From positions 7,967,023-8,031,022 of the forward strand of contig OY744608.1 of the NCBI GenBank assembly GCA_963556255.1: a stretch of DNA of 64,000 nt, in the 5' to 3' direction. The number at the start of each line of letters is the position of its first letter. Position 1 is the first letter of the stretch. A program made the translations under genes and the position numbers. Below the pieces are notes generated by a model. That model was given only the letters and a program-made list of their open reading frames with translations. It searched no databases and was not told the origin of the DNA. Shown piece after piece: positions 29,553 to 41,205 of this stretch. Source of the stretch: Allolobophora icterica. Taxonomy: Eukaryota > Annelida > Clitellata > Crassiclitellata > Lumbricidae.

Positions 29553-32024
29553 ATTGAAGATCTCCCTTCTCAGCCAGCATTATCTGATTCAGGAGCAGAA
29601 ATTTGTTGTATTGATAAGAAATTAATTGAGTCACTAAACTTACCCGTGATTAAACGGATTAATATAATTGGTTTTCATGGAGAAGGATGTAAGGCAGATG
29701 TAGTATACCTACAAATGAAATTAGCTAATTCAATGGAAGGAACGACAAACATTGCGCCATCTTTGTGCGTCATGTTCGCTGCAGTCCCTGAACTAAATGA
29801 ACGGGTTATTCTGACACCCCATGTTGTGGACCTATTAAGGGATAGTTCGCAATATGTAGTGATGGTAGCTGGGGTAGATCGATGTGTACAAATAAATAAA
29901 GGGGCAGAAGAAGATAACTTAGAAGTTAATATCGAGAAAAGTAACAGCAACGAATCCTTGCCGTCAGAAGTGAATGAATATTCTCAGGAGCAACTAGTTG
30001 ATGATTTAGATAATTTTCTTGATGTTGAGTCAACAGAGTTCAAGTCTGATGAGGGAGTAGCGAATAATGATACTTTATTGCGTGAGCAACAGAATTGTCA
30101 CAATCTTATATCTTGCTGGCAACAAGCGAGACAGAATAAAAATAATTTCTTTATAGATAATAACCTCCTGTACCACAAAGGGGAAATTATGGGACATAAG
30201 GTTAATCAATTATGTTTACCGGAAGATAGAATCGAGGTTGTCTTGCGAGTAGCACACGATGCCCCATGTGCTGGGCACATGGCTTTTAAGGCAACGAGAG
30301 CCAGGATCAAATTAAACTTTTGGTTTCCAAGAATGGATGAGAGGATTCGCGAATATTGTGCGTCTTGTCAAATTTGTCAACTAAGAACTCCAGTTAAAGT
30401 GGCAGATCGAGTCCCGATCACTCCTATTCCGAGGGCGGATGAACTCTGTTTTAACCATCTAAATATGGATTGTATTGGCCCTATGGTAGTGACTGGAGAA
30501 TCCAACAAATCGAAACCCCAGTACAATTATGCTCTGGTTCTGGTGGATAAATTTTCTCGTTGGCCGATGGCGTATCCTCTTAGATCGCTGAATGCAAAGG
30601 GAGTTTGTGAAGCTCTGTTGCAAGTTTTTACAACTTTTTCTATTCCAAGGATCATCAGTTCTGATTGTGGTACCAACTTTACCAGTCGTTTGACGAAAGA
30701 ATTCTTGCGGCGAATGGGTTGTAGTCCCAGATTTAATACCCCTGGACATCCTGAGGCAGCTGGATTGGTTGAAAGATGCAACCAAAGCTTGAAAACCATG
30801 ATCTTTAAGCTTGCTCAATCTGATCCTCGTGGATGGCACCAATTGTTACCGTTTGTTCTGTGGAGCCTTAGAGAAAAACCTTCAGGCACGACTCATATTT
30901 CGCCATTCACTATGGTTTATGGAACTCTTCCTCGGGGTCCACTTAGTGTGTTGAAGGAATCGTGGGCTGGCGAACGAAAAGTACCTCTTAACTTAGGTAA
31001 ATCACCCGAAGAGTATCTCCAATCACTGAAGGAAAACCTCGAATTCGCGAAAGTTTATGCAGATTACTATAGTGATATAGAAACAAAGCGGTATGCAGAT
31101 TATTATAACTTGCGTAGTACTGACAGAAAATACGAAGTTGGAGATAAAGTAGCAGTATTAGCACCAGATTTTGGTAGTTCTAAATTTTATAGTCGATGGC
31201 AAGGACCTGCTACCGTAGTCAAGGTTAAATCCCCATATTCTTATATAGTCGAAATAGAGGGAAAACAAAGACATTTACACGCAAATAAGATCAAGCGATA
31301 CCATGAACGACTCGAACAAGCGATGATCAATAGCTGTTCAGTAATTGTTGATCAAGATGAAGAATTTGGTATAGTAGGGTCAGGTTGTATTGAACCTGAT
31401 CCAGGTAAGATCGCTACGATCAATGATATCCATCCTCCAACAACAAAGAAAGACGTTAGAAAGGTTATGGGTTTTTTCAGTTACTTTCGAAATTTTATAC
31501 CTGCTTTAGCTGAAAAAGCACGGGTAATAACTGATTTGACACGAGATAACATACCTACGAAGGTGCCTTGGGAGCAAAAGCATCAAGAAGCACTAGATAA
31601 GTTAAAGGATGATCTCAGTAAAGCTACACAGTTGCATACCATTGATTTCACTAAGGAATTTGGTTTAAGTGTTGACGCAAGTGCCACCGCGGTCGGGTGT
31701 TGCTTGTTTCAGTGGACCGAAGAAGGTCAAGAAAAACCAATTGCTTTTGCTAGCCTTAAACTTACAGATACACAGATGCATTGGTCTACAATTGAGAGAG
31801 AGGCTTTCGCAGTAATTTGGGCACTTAAACGATTCAAGTCATGGATATTTTTATCAAGGATAATCATTTATTCAGATCATAATCCTTTGTCTTATCTCAC
31901 AGATGCAAGCCCTAAGAGTGCGAAACTGACTCGTTGGGCGTTAGCATTGCAAGAGTTTAACGTGGACTTTCGATATTGTCCTGGACGTCAGAACACGGTG
32001 GCTGATTTCCTCTCTCGGTTGTGA
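29553..32024 (+). CDS. pol: Pol: protease-integrase-(RT deleted)-RNase H
   Basis: Continuous frame from the codon after the Gag TAG; a GTG at 29646 is not a real start. Counting from 29646: protease DSGA lies just upstream. The integrase zinc finger (H and H in VAHDAPCAGH, C and C in CASCQIC) is at about residues 203-245. The catalytic triad is D275, D340, E376 (spacing D35E). The chromodomain-side GPY-like module with WQGPATVVKV is near 520. Then come only the end of the reverse transcriptase (PDPGKIATI and GFFSYFRNFIPAL, near 585-620) and RNase H with D676, E716 and D741. The palm with its YxDD box and the fingers are missing; the frame stays open across the junction near 31370-31400. The tail at 32024 is normal (ADFLSRL). 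The product could cleave and integrate but not copy. Confidence 0.92.
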   Translation: MEDLPSQPALSDSGAEICCIDKKLIESLNLPVIKRINIIGFHGEGCKADVVYLQMKLANSMEGTTNIAPSLCVMFAAVPELNERVILTPHVVDLLRDSSQYVVMVAGVDRCVQINKGAEEDNLEVNIEKSNSNESLPSEVNEYSQEQLVDDLDNFLDVESTEFKSDEGVANNDTLLREQQNCHNLISCWQQARQNKNNFFIDNNLLYHKGEIMGHKVNQLCLPEDRIEVVLRVAHDAPCAGHMAFKATRARIKLNFWFPRMDERIREYCASCQICQLRTPVKVADRVPITPIPRADELCFNHLNMDCIGPMVVTGESNKSKPQYNYALVLVDKFSRWPMAYPLRSLNAKGVCEALLQVFTTFSIPRIISSDCGTNFTSRLTKEFLRRMGCSPRFNTPGHPEAAGLVERCNQSLKTMIFKLAQSDPRGWHQLLPFVLWSLREKPSGTTHISPFTMVYGTLPRGPLSVLKESWAGERKVPLNLGKSPEEYLQSLKENLEFAKVYADYYSDIETKRYADYYNLRSTDRKYEVGDKVAVLAPDFGSSKFYSRWQGPATVVKVKSPYSYIVEIEGKQRHLHANKIKRYHERLEQAMINSCSVIVDQDEEFGIVGSGCIEPDPGKIATINDIHPPTTKKDVRKVMGFFSYFRNFIPALAEKARVITDLTRDNIPTKVPWEQKHQEALDKLKDDLSKATQLHTIDFTKEFGLSVDASATAVGCCLFQWTEEGQEKPIAFASLKLTDTQMHWSTIEREAFAVIWALKRFKSWIFLSRIIIYSDHNPLSYLTDASPKSAKLTRWALALQEFNVDFRYCPGRQNTVADFLSRL

Positions 32025-32206
32025 CTCGGATGGTGAAGGGGGGGAATGGCCCGACACACAAGGATCGAGCCCGCAAATTGTATAGATAAATTGACTAACT
32101 GATGTGTTTTGTTTTGTTTGTGTATGCTGTGTCGAGATGGAGTCTGGAGGCCCGGCTTGATCGTGATGACCCGTTCGGGATGGTGCTGAAGACGTGTCAT
32201 CATCTG

Positions 32207-32219
32207 AGGGCGGAGGGAA
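32207..32219 (+). other. Polypurine tract
   Basis: GGGCGGAGGGAA immediately precedes the 3' LTR and is the expected primer for plus-strand synthesis. Confidence 0.7.
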
Positions 32220-32651
32220 TGTCGTGGTCTACGCGGGTGCATGCATCAAGGGAAGAAAACCGACGCGTCAACAAGCTTGTTTACAACGCACGGAAAATTC
32301 TGCAACAAGCTGTCAACATTAATTCGGTGCATGCAACAAGGATATACGTGTTCAGTAGGACTTTCCAGGGAAAAGTACAGTGACGTCACAGAACGTTCTG
32401 GAATCCGGGAGAACTCTATATAAGATAGACCTGATGTACATTGGGGGCCTTTTGACGAAGATTTGTAAACGTTGAAACATTGATCGTATAACGTTCAATC
32501 GAGACCAGCCAACCTGTGTGCTGTCTACGATTGTGATATTTGATAGACGAGTTGACTTACTCTACACTTAATCGACTTTATTTTTAAATAAAGATCTTTT
32601 AATAGTTCCTTCGTTGGTTCGTCGTTGCGATCGAAGGAGTCGACCGCGACA
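32220..32651 (+). repeat. 3' LTR (432 bp)
   Basis: TGTCGTGG to CCGCGACA, followed by target duplication GAACA (32652-32656). It appears identical to the 5' LTR, including CRE, heat-shock element, TATA (32417-32424) and AATAAA (32587-32592). Confidence 0.97.
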
Positions 32652-32656
32652 GAACA

Positions 32657-33595
32657 GTTGGCCTATTTATGTTCACAACGCCTTTGAAGGGTCTAAAAAT
32701 GCGCTATACAAATATTCAGATATATATATATAGGGCCTACCTGCATACAACATTTAGAATGTATACAAACATATCCTTATCAGAATAGCGTAGGCCAGTA
32801 GGCCTACACTATGAGAATGCAAACAATGCAGCCTACGCAAATTCAACGAATACTATGCAGATTGCAGTCCATTAAAAAAGTATACTATTCATATCCAGAC
32901 GAGAAGGAAAACATTGTTTTGCGTATTTATATCAGAAGAACACATAAACATACATATGACGCGTTGACTAAGTCGTCTGCTCAGCGCTAACACACAGCGT
33001 CCACGATCCATCGAAACCAAGTTCAGAAGGAATTCGCTCAAGCGCTTGAAAGCAGCGCTTGCAGCAACTCTCTCTTCAGCGCTGCAGCTGTGCTAAGCTC
33101 AGTTCGGTTCTAATAAAGAGTTATATCGTTCGCTCAGCTCAGCTACGTTCATTTATTCGGTTCTGTTTCGGCTGTGCTCTGTGCGGCCGATGCCTCCTGC
33201 GCTTCGACGAGATGCCCTGGCGATACCACAGTTCATCTGTGTTTAATTTAGTCCATACACCAACTCAGATCGATCGATAGACACAGATACACGAACAAGC
33301 AGACAGACAGAAATACTGACAGAGAGATAGGCAGACAGACATACAACCATAGAGACAGACAAATAGACAGAGAAAGTGCTCTATTTCAGTGGATATAAGC
33401 TAGGTTATTGGACTGTGGGACAGCTAAGCCTATTGGATATTGATCTCACTTGGCAGACATGCTTAAACATATATATGCGTATATATATTTATATATTGTG
33501 TAAGAACGAGAGAAAATATACAATAGATATATAATAATTGTACTGTGCAACAGCTATATTGTCTATTGGATATTGATCTCATTTGATTTACACGG
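32657..33595. other. Non-coding, no gene seen
   Basis: Contains AGCGCTTG / CAGCGCT repeats around 33045-33090, an AATAAAG hexamer at about 33113, and short GACA and GATA runs near 33270-33370. No coding frame recognised. The GCGCTTG region could be a decayed LTR, but I cannot show ends. Confidence 0.4.
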
Positions 33596-33805
33596 CACAT
33601 ACATACATACATACAGAACACAAATACAAACATATATACATAAAAAATACATACATACATACATACATACATACATACATACATACATACATACATACAT
33701 ACATACATACATACATACATACATACATACATACATAAAAAATACATACATATGTACATACATACATACATACATACATACATACATACATACATACATA
33801 CATAC

Positions 33806-33836
<31 letters not shown>

Positions 33837-34140
33837 CATACATACATACATACATACATACATACATACATACTTACTTACATACACACACAAATACATA
33901 CATACATGCATACATACATACATACATACATACATACATACATACATACATACATACTTACATACACACACAAATACATACATACATGCATACATACATA
34001 CATGCATACATGCATACATACATACATACATACATACATACATACATACATACATACATACATACATACATACATACATACATACATACATACATACATA
34101 CATACATACATACATACATACGTACATACATACACAAACA
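33596..34140. repeat. (TACA)n microsatellite, about 540 bp
   Basis: Near-continuous CATA tetranucleotide array with a few TTACATACACACACAAATACA interruptions, one block of which is itself duplicated (about 33875-33920 and 33957-34000). Long frames across it in several phases are artefacts. Confidence 0.97.
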
Positions 34141-34473
34141 TAAATAGATATCTACGACACATTATAAATGAGGAGTTATGCCAATCCGTGCCAGGATGCT
34201 GCTTATCCAGAGCCCATGCGCCGACAGAGAATGACGCAGGAGGGCGCCAGGAATGGAGCCAGACTCCTCGATATCTGATCTTGGCTCTGCTTTTTCTTTT
34301 ATCGTCTTCATCTCATTAAGCATTGCCATAATTACAAAGACATGCAATAACATTATACGCATACATGCACAGTTGCACACATACATACAGCATTCAAAGT
34401 CAAGATCTTTGAATATGCCAGAGCCTTTTTATGACCTAAAAGTGCACGAATTAACAATAGTGCAGCCTTATAT

Positions 34474-34635
<162 letters not shown>

Positions 34636-34639
34636 TACT

Positions 34640-35085
34640 TGCGTGTATTACATGTTCACCTCATACACTTACATGTATATGTATATACTCATTTACTTCA
34701 TACATCTGTATATAAGAAAAAATTAAAAAGATATAAAGATGTAGAGAAATAACACAGAAAACGAAGAAAAGAATATAATCTATACGAGACGATATACAAT
34801 CCATTTTCCTATTTGGATCAGAATGCGGGAGAAGCAAAGCAAGACAAGGACACAATTCCTACAACAGAAATATGTTGGCTATGGACAGTTGCAGAGATTT
34901 CACGACTACAGAAAATTAGAAATGATGACACGAGACATTCCGATTTTCTGGACATTAACCTGATTATGGCTTCGTTTTGGTGTGACATCGGTTGATGCCA
35001 TGTGCATTAGACACTGGCGCAAAAGAAATTACTAATTTCAATTACAATTACATTCATATGGCTCTGCTGGACTAAGTCGTTCAAC
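34640..35085. other. Non-coding, no gene seen
   Basis: AT-rich, with no supported feature. Confidence 0.4.
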
Positions 35086-35440
35086 GAAGACTCCGATAGT
35101 TTGTCCGGGGTAGAGGGAATGCCAGTTGAGCGAATACCACCACAGTGCACTACGTGCAAGATGCGAAGGAAAAAGAAACAAAGGCAGACCAAGACTACGC
35201 TGGGTAGACAATGTAAATGAAGACATAACAAGACAATGAGTAACACTGAGAGGAGCACTGGACATGACAAATGACTGAAGACAATGGGAAACATTTATTC
35301 GTACTCATCGCCCCCAAGTGGCTGTCATCAGGAACTGTCGTTGTTGTTGGTGGTGGTGGTGATGATGATGATGATGATGATGACGACGACGACGATGATG
35401 ATGATGATGATGATGACGATGATGATGATGATGATGATTA
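35086..35440 (+). mobile_element. LINE 3' remnant with GAT tail
   Basis: Plus-strand frames retain a degenerate C-terminal non-LTR signature of the GRPRLRWVDNVNED type around 35185-35225, followed by WETFIRTHR-like sequence near 35288 and a (GAT)n tail at about 35355-35440. Frames are broken; it is a short dead 3' fragment. Confidence 0.65.
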
Positions 35441-35444
35441 AGAA

Positions 35445-35590
35445 GAGCGAGGCAGCAATGGGCTTCAAGTGTTAGCGACTCAATTTCCTAGCCTTGGTTC
35501 ATTGACAGGGTGGCCAGCCCCTCCCTCGCCGCTTAATCGCATGATCTTGCCCGATGACGGTGTACGGTCGGTGTACTCATTCTAGCTCAT
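35445..35590 (-). repeat. SINE body, minus strand
   Basis: AAGTGTTAGCGACTCAATTTC, CTCCCTCGCCGCTTAATCGC and GGTGTACGGTCGGTGTACTC match the SINE at 42118-42400 in the same orientation. Confidence 0.65.
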
Positions 35591-35678
35591 TTAAATAGGT
35601 TGGCATAAGTGAAACGAAAATTTAAAAAAATCTGCTTTGGCTGAGATTTGGGTGTTTGTGTGTGTGTAGCAGAGAGAA

Positions 35679-35681
<3 letters not shown>

Positions 35682-35731
<50 letters not shown>

Positions 35732-35800
35732 TAGAGAGAAGGAGAGACAGACAGAGAGACAGACAGAGAGACAGACAGACAGACAGACAGAGACACAGAG
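35682..35800. repeat. (GACA)n microsatellite
   Basis: GACA tetranucleotide array with GAGA interruptions. Confidence 0.95.
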
Positions 35801-36068
35801 ACAGACATAGAGCGTGCTTGTCTGTGTGTGTGTGAGTGTGAGTGTGAGTGTGTGTGTAGATACTTGGGTGTATTAAACTGCATACTGGATATGAATGTGT
35901 TCGTTACTATGAGCTTCAGATGCCCAAGCGATGCATTTGTCATCCGATCTCAGTGTAGTTCACCATACAAACATCTCTCTGTTTAAACGTTTGTTTATGC
36001 TATTGTAATAGAGAACAGCAGAGAGACAAGCATAGACAGGGACAAACAGGCAGTGATAGAGGTGACGC

Positions 36069-36148
<80 letters not shown>

Positions 36149-36250
36149 GGTCAAACACAGACAGACGGACAAATAGACACACACGCAGACAGACAGGCAC
36201 AAAGACAGAAAAACACACAGAGGTACACAGACGGACAGACAGACGGAGAG
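36069..36250. repeat. (GACA)n microsatellite
   Basis: About 80 bp of pure GACA repeats followed by a degenerate extension. Confidence 0.96.
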
Positions 36251-37254
36251 ACGTGAGCAGAGGAAATAGCGTGTTAGGTTGTTTATTACATTGGGACGCT
36301 GTCGTGCTGAACTGTTCGGCTTGTATGGTCCTCCTCATCCGGGGTTACGACGGCCACAGGGCTACTGAATCAGACCCAGATGCCCTTCACATGGTGTCGG
36401 GTTTCGCGATGTGTTGTCAGTCAACTACCAGAGAGAGAGAGAGAGAGAGAGAGATGACTCCCAGCATCACCAGCAGCTGCTGAGGAGAATGGCAGCACAA
36501 GACTGTGAACACTCACGGAATAGATTTCATGCCATCCGTGGAATCTGTCTGTCTGTCTATATCTCTGTCTGTTTGGCTGTCTGTCTGTTTGCATAACTGC
36601 TTGTATGTTGTCTGTTTTTCTGCCTGCCTGCCTGTCTGTATGTCTAATGCTATCATGTCATCCGTGCAGTGCACATTCAGACCTAAGCGCAATAACATCA
36701 GCAGTGCATGTGCACGCGGTTATCAAGGGTAAAAAGACCAATATATGCAGTAAACACAGAAATAGCTAAAATACCAAAGCGAACATGAATAACAATAAAA
36801 GACTAATCTCTACATCTAAGTATGATTAGCTTTGAGCAGCACGAACCTCGGTAATGGCCTACTGGGTAACTTCATTAAGGCATGAGCATGTATTGTAAAG
36901 CAAAATTATACCATAAAGTCATAAATACCTACATTGCGAACGGGATCATTTGAATAGGACAATGTACAGAGAATGTTTACGACTATCGCATTCCGATCCG
37001 CGGACTTCAATTCAAACAGAGTTGGGGCGTTAATCTAAAAAGGCTTACGGAATGATTCACATTTAATATCCGCTACAGATGTTTATGATCCGCTGAACAT
37101 TCCCTCGTGTCGAAAGTCTCGTGTGTTTCGTGGTAATGGCAGATCGTGACATACGACAACTCAGATGAACAGCAGCAGAGGAAATAGTTTTGCTAATTAG
37201 TCCATCTTTAGAACATTTCATGATTAAACTCTGAACACATTACACAAATATGAT
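36251..37254. other. Non-coding, short microsatellites only
   Basis: A GA run lies at about 36430-36452 and TGTC repeats near 36545-36650. No credible gene. Confidence 0.4.
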
Positions 37255-37525
37255 TATCATCATCATTGGTTCCTGAGGCAAGTCATTTTGTAGCGGTTGG
37301 CACGAAAAACTTATCTCAATTATTGTCCTTGGTCATTTGTCCAGTGCTCTTCTCAATGTCAGTCCAAGTATTGCTGTGTTCTCATTTATGTTATCTATCC
37401 AGCGCAGTCTTGGTCTGCCTTTGTTTCTTTTCCCTTCGAATCTTACATGTAGTGCATTGCGTGGGATTTGGTCAACTGTCATGCTCTCCCGATGTCCAAA
37501 CCATCGGAGTCTTCACTGAACACAG
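37255..37525 (-). mobile_element. LINE 3' remnant, minus strand
   Basis: Read on the minus strand it gives HVRFEGKRNKGRPRLRW and DNINE-like sequence, the same family as 35086-35440, with a short ATGATG tail at about 37255-37266. It is a truncated relic. Confidence 0.65.
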
Positions 37526-38590
37526 GTAGTTTCACATTCAAATAAATTCATCAGCAGCTGAATGAATAATGGAGTTACGTTTCAGACATCACAACATTAT
37601 AGTTATAAACTACGGCCTTTGAGCTGCAGGTTGCTAAATCCCTTCCTGGATGGATCAAGGTTAGATTTCTAGAAGAGGTGGCAGAGGGGATTAAGGCATG
37701 TTCAACATGTTCGGCCGAACGGGGAACCCCACACCTGAGGGCCCCCATACATGCAAAATAAAAAAAAATCAATAGTTTATAATTATTGCTATTTGTTAAG
37801 TCTAAAAGTAAAAATGAGCAAAAAATTCAGAACAAATTATTCGTAAAAGATGTATACTTTAACACTAGGCTGGTTAATTATAGTACCGACTAATATTGTA
37901 CAAAAAGAAAGAAGGCATGAATTAATAATCGGTGAATGCTGATTCGTTCAAAAATATAACACGTTTTATGTGTCTTTTGTTGTGATTCAGAATTTCTGTG
38001 GGTCCCCAGCCCCACAGTTTTACTGAACAGGGCCACCACATTTGCTCCAACACTGAGAGGTGGTGTTAAAACTGTATGAATAATCGTCGCACAACATTGT
38101 TAAATTGTTTCCATAGTATGTCTGTCTTCTATGCAGAGCCGGCTCTAACGTTCTTGGGAAAGCATTTGTCGCAGACAACAACACTGTGTAAAATAAGGGC
38201 GAAGCCATAACAACGCTTTTACATGGAAATTTAGATGGCTAGAGCAACTGCTAATAATCAAGTACATGAGCGATTAAATTAGGCAGAAGCCCACACCCAG
38301 TGGCTGCTGATGCTACTGAAGTTGATGAAAATGATGATGGGTGTTTATGATGCATCACATCCACAGAGCATGCAGGATGTTGGGGTGATGAGTTAGTGGG
38401 TGGTGGACTGGAGCACGACTTAGTTACTCCCAGTCTCGCTCTAACACTCTTTCTGTCTGTGTGTCTGTCTCTCTCTAAATCTGTCCCTTTAAATCTCTCT
38501 AAGTTTCTCCGAATCTCTCTCATTCCTTAATTAACAGATTTCAGCTCATTACTCATTCGCCGCAACACAATAACTACTCTATTTTTATGT
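37526..38590. other. Non-coding, possible old MITE debris
   Basis: GGGAACCCCACACCTGAGGG near 37720 and GTGGGTCCCCAGCCCCACAG near 38000 may be ends of an old element, but no duplication or paired repeat could be confirmed. No gene seen. Confidence 0.35.
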
Positions 38591-38599
38591 ATATCTTCC

Positions 38600-38663
38600 T
38601 ATCTGTCTGTCTGTCTGTCTGTCTGTCTCCGTGTCTGTCTGTCCACCTGCTTTAATATACACG

Positions 38664-38702
<39 letters not shown>

Positions 38703-38814
38703 ACTCTGTACATCTTACTCATATACATGTTTAACTGTTTGTACACTTTCATTAATCTACATGTCTATTCTTCTGCCCGTGTGTGTAGTCCTCTTATTTA
38801 TTTGCCTACCTGTA

Positions 38815-38845
<31 letters not shown>
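38600..38845. repeat. (CTGT)n microsatellites
   Basis: CTGT arrays at about 38600-38640, 38665-38702 and 38813-38842 with T-rich spacers. Confidence 0.93.
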
Positions 38846-39279
38846 ATCCTTCCATCACTGTCTAAATGCCTGTCTACCGGTCAGTCTATCCACCTGTAAA
38901 AACATCTACACGTGTGTATGTCTGCCTGTCCGCTTGTGTACCTGTTTGAGTAACTGTGAATCTTGGTCCCTTAAACACATAGCTTGCACATAATTACTTG
39001 TGGGTGTGCTGGAGCAGGTGCGCTGGGTTGAGTGGCGGACGAGTCTAGTAGAAACAGATGCAGAGTTTAAAGTGAGGTCGAAAGGTCATGTGTGTTCCAG
39101 CCGTCATTACACGGAACCCGACGAGCTGAAACGAAACCTCATCTGTATCTTTGGTGGAACAGTTAATGGACTCCATGCAGAGACCACAGACCCTCTCCAT
39201 CCGCTGCTACATCCTTCTCTCATTCGGATGCCAAGCAGGCTTTGCAAACTCATCACACTTAACAGCACTCGACTTATTT

Positions 39280-39580
39280 ATGTATGTATGCTTGTATACA
39301 TGTATTTATGTATGTATGCTTGTATGCATGTATTTATGTATGTATGTATGTATGTATGTATGTATGTATGTATGTATGTATGTATGTATGTGTGTATGTA
39401 TGTATGTATGTATGTATGTATGTATGTATGCATGCATATATGTATGTATGTATGTGCGTGCATGTATGTATGTATGTATGTGTGTATGTATGTATGTATG
39501 TATGTATGTATGTATGTATGTATGTATGTATGTGTGCATATATGTTTGCATGTATGTATGTATGGGTAATATGCATCATG
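39280..39580. repeat. (ATGT)n microsatellite
   Basis: About 300 bp of ATGT repeats with scattered variants. Confidence 0.96.
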
Positions 39581-40190
39581 TACGTATGTAAGTATATATG
39601 TATATATGCATACATGACATTGTAGGTATGTATGTGTGCGTGTGATCATAAACATCGAAGCTTAGAAGCGTGCCTTTGATGTATGTATGTATGCATGTAC
39701 ACATGTATGTATGTATGAATCTGGCTATTTGTAAAACGCCTTTTAAGAACCTCGCAAGGGCTTTTAACATGACAATCAAACAGATCAAAAGAGGCGTGCC
39801 TTAAGATGGATTGAAAATGTTTCTCGAGCTGTCTGACAAAATAGTTCGTAAGTTTAATGATAGACTGTTCGAGGAAGATGGTTCAATGCATGAGAAGAGC
39901 ATCGGAGGACGGAAGCGCGGGGCCAACAGGTCTCCACAGGCGTTTGAACGCAACAATCGTCGTATAGGCTGACTGGAAATAGGAACGCACAGCTCTAAGA
40001 TGTAGTCGGGTTCTGCACCTACTAACGAAACTCTTCACACGAGGAAACTATTATTATTTTTTTATATTATTATTTTTTTTTGCCGCCCGAGGTGTGGCCC
40101 TCAGGCTCTTAGAGATTATTATTATTATTTTTTTCCTGAGGTATCAGTGATCCCTCAGGATTTGGAAAAAATTATTTAGGAGCAGATTAA
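39581..40190. other. Non-coding with dispersed repeat
   Basis: 39735-40010 (AACCTCGCAAGGGC to GCACAGCTCTAAGATG) resembles 7370-7660 and is probably a LINE/SINE 3' region. No gene. Confidence 0.5.
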
Positions 40191-40196
40191 TTGTCT

Positions 40197-40414
<218 letters not shown>

Positions 40415-41060
40415 CCAGAAAAAAATATTACACAATGCAGTGTACAATTATGTTTCAGGAATAACCGAGGTGCCGCTTATTAGGTTCACCATTTTGACAA
40501 TTAATTGGGTTGAAATGTCGAGTGAATGACATAATAGTCTTGCAATACTTTAACACAGTGTAATTAAAAGAACGAGAACTCAAAGCTTAACTAATTAGAA
40601 CTATAATTCATTCAATGTTTTGTTCATTTAGATATGCGCACAACCTTTTTAAACATTCTTATGCTGTGGCCTGTACCATACTATGCTTTGCTATGCTAAA
40701 CTATATATACTATACTGTACTACACAACACTGAATTGTTGGACTTCTACTGGATGGATGGTTGGATGAATGGATGGAGGAACGGATGGAAGAAGGGAGGG
40801 ATGGAAGGAGGGAGGGGAGGGAGGGATGGAAGGAGGAAGGGAGGGAGGGAGAAGCTACCTCATCGTATGTATAAGCAATTCTGGTATACAACATGAATTC
40901 GGAATGAGTGAGACGTACCGCACGTAGCTTCAGTCCGTTTTACCCGTGCACGTAGTCTTTTTTATGACTTAATCGCACCAGATGCGGTACTACAGGAAAT
41001 TGAACTGGATTCCAGTAATATTCTATCTTCAGACTTTGTCTTATATTAGAGCAAGAGAGA
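40415..41060. other. Non-coding, GGGA-rich patch
   Basis: GGAT and GGGA repeats lie at about 40750-40855. No gene seen. Confidence 0.4.
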
Positions 41061-41061
41061 C

Positions 41062-41063
<2 letters not shown>

Positions 41064-41154
<91 letters not shown>

Positions 41155-41205
41155 GACATATACAGAGACAGAGACAGAGACAGAGACAGAGACAGAAACA
41201 CACAG
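41064..41205. repeat. (CAGA)n microsatellite
   Basis: About 88 bp of pure CAGA repeats, then a GAGACA array. Confidence 0.97.

Larger units (their letters stand above)
26997..32651 (+). mobile_element. Ty3-type LTR retrotransposon with Gmr1-like pol order
   Basis: 5655-bp element with 432-bp LTRs and 5-bp target duplication GAACA at 26992-26996 and 32652-32656. Gag (27954-29552) and Pol (from 29553) lie in one frame separated by one TAG. Pol order is protease, integrase, remnant of reverse transcriptase, RNase H. Integrase ahead of reverse transcriptase defines the Gmr1 group of Ty3/gypsy-like elements, first reported from deuterostomes. The catalytic part of reverse transcriptase is absent, so the copy cannot be autonomous although its LTRs look identical. 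That combination implies recent movement with reverse transcriptase supplied by another copy. Confidence 0.93.

Noticed and set aside
29646..29650. GTG at 29646 as the start of a separate Pol ORF
   Set aside because: The frame is open upstream to the Gag stop and contains the protease active site, so Pol is made as a Gag-Pol readthrough product.
33000..33260. Possible solo LTR or promoter with AATAAAG and GCGCTTG repeats
   Set aside because: No TG...CA ends or target duplication could be found.
33573..34319. Long open frames in several phases (up to 248 codons) over TACA repeats
   Set aside because: Tetranucleotide arrays lack stops in many phases; the His-Thr-Tyr-Ile and Met-Tyr-Val-Cys peptides are repeat artefacts.
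35007..35294. Minus-strand frame of hydrophobic residues (and its look-alike at 37266-37529, plus strand)
   Set aside because: Both are antisense readings of the same LINE 3' remnant (GRPRLRW on the sense strand).
37690..38210. Possible MITE with GGGGAACCCC and CCCCAGCCCC ends
   Set aside because: Ends do not pair well and no flanking duplication is visible.
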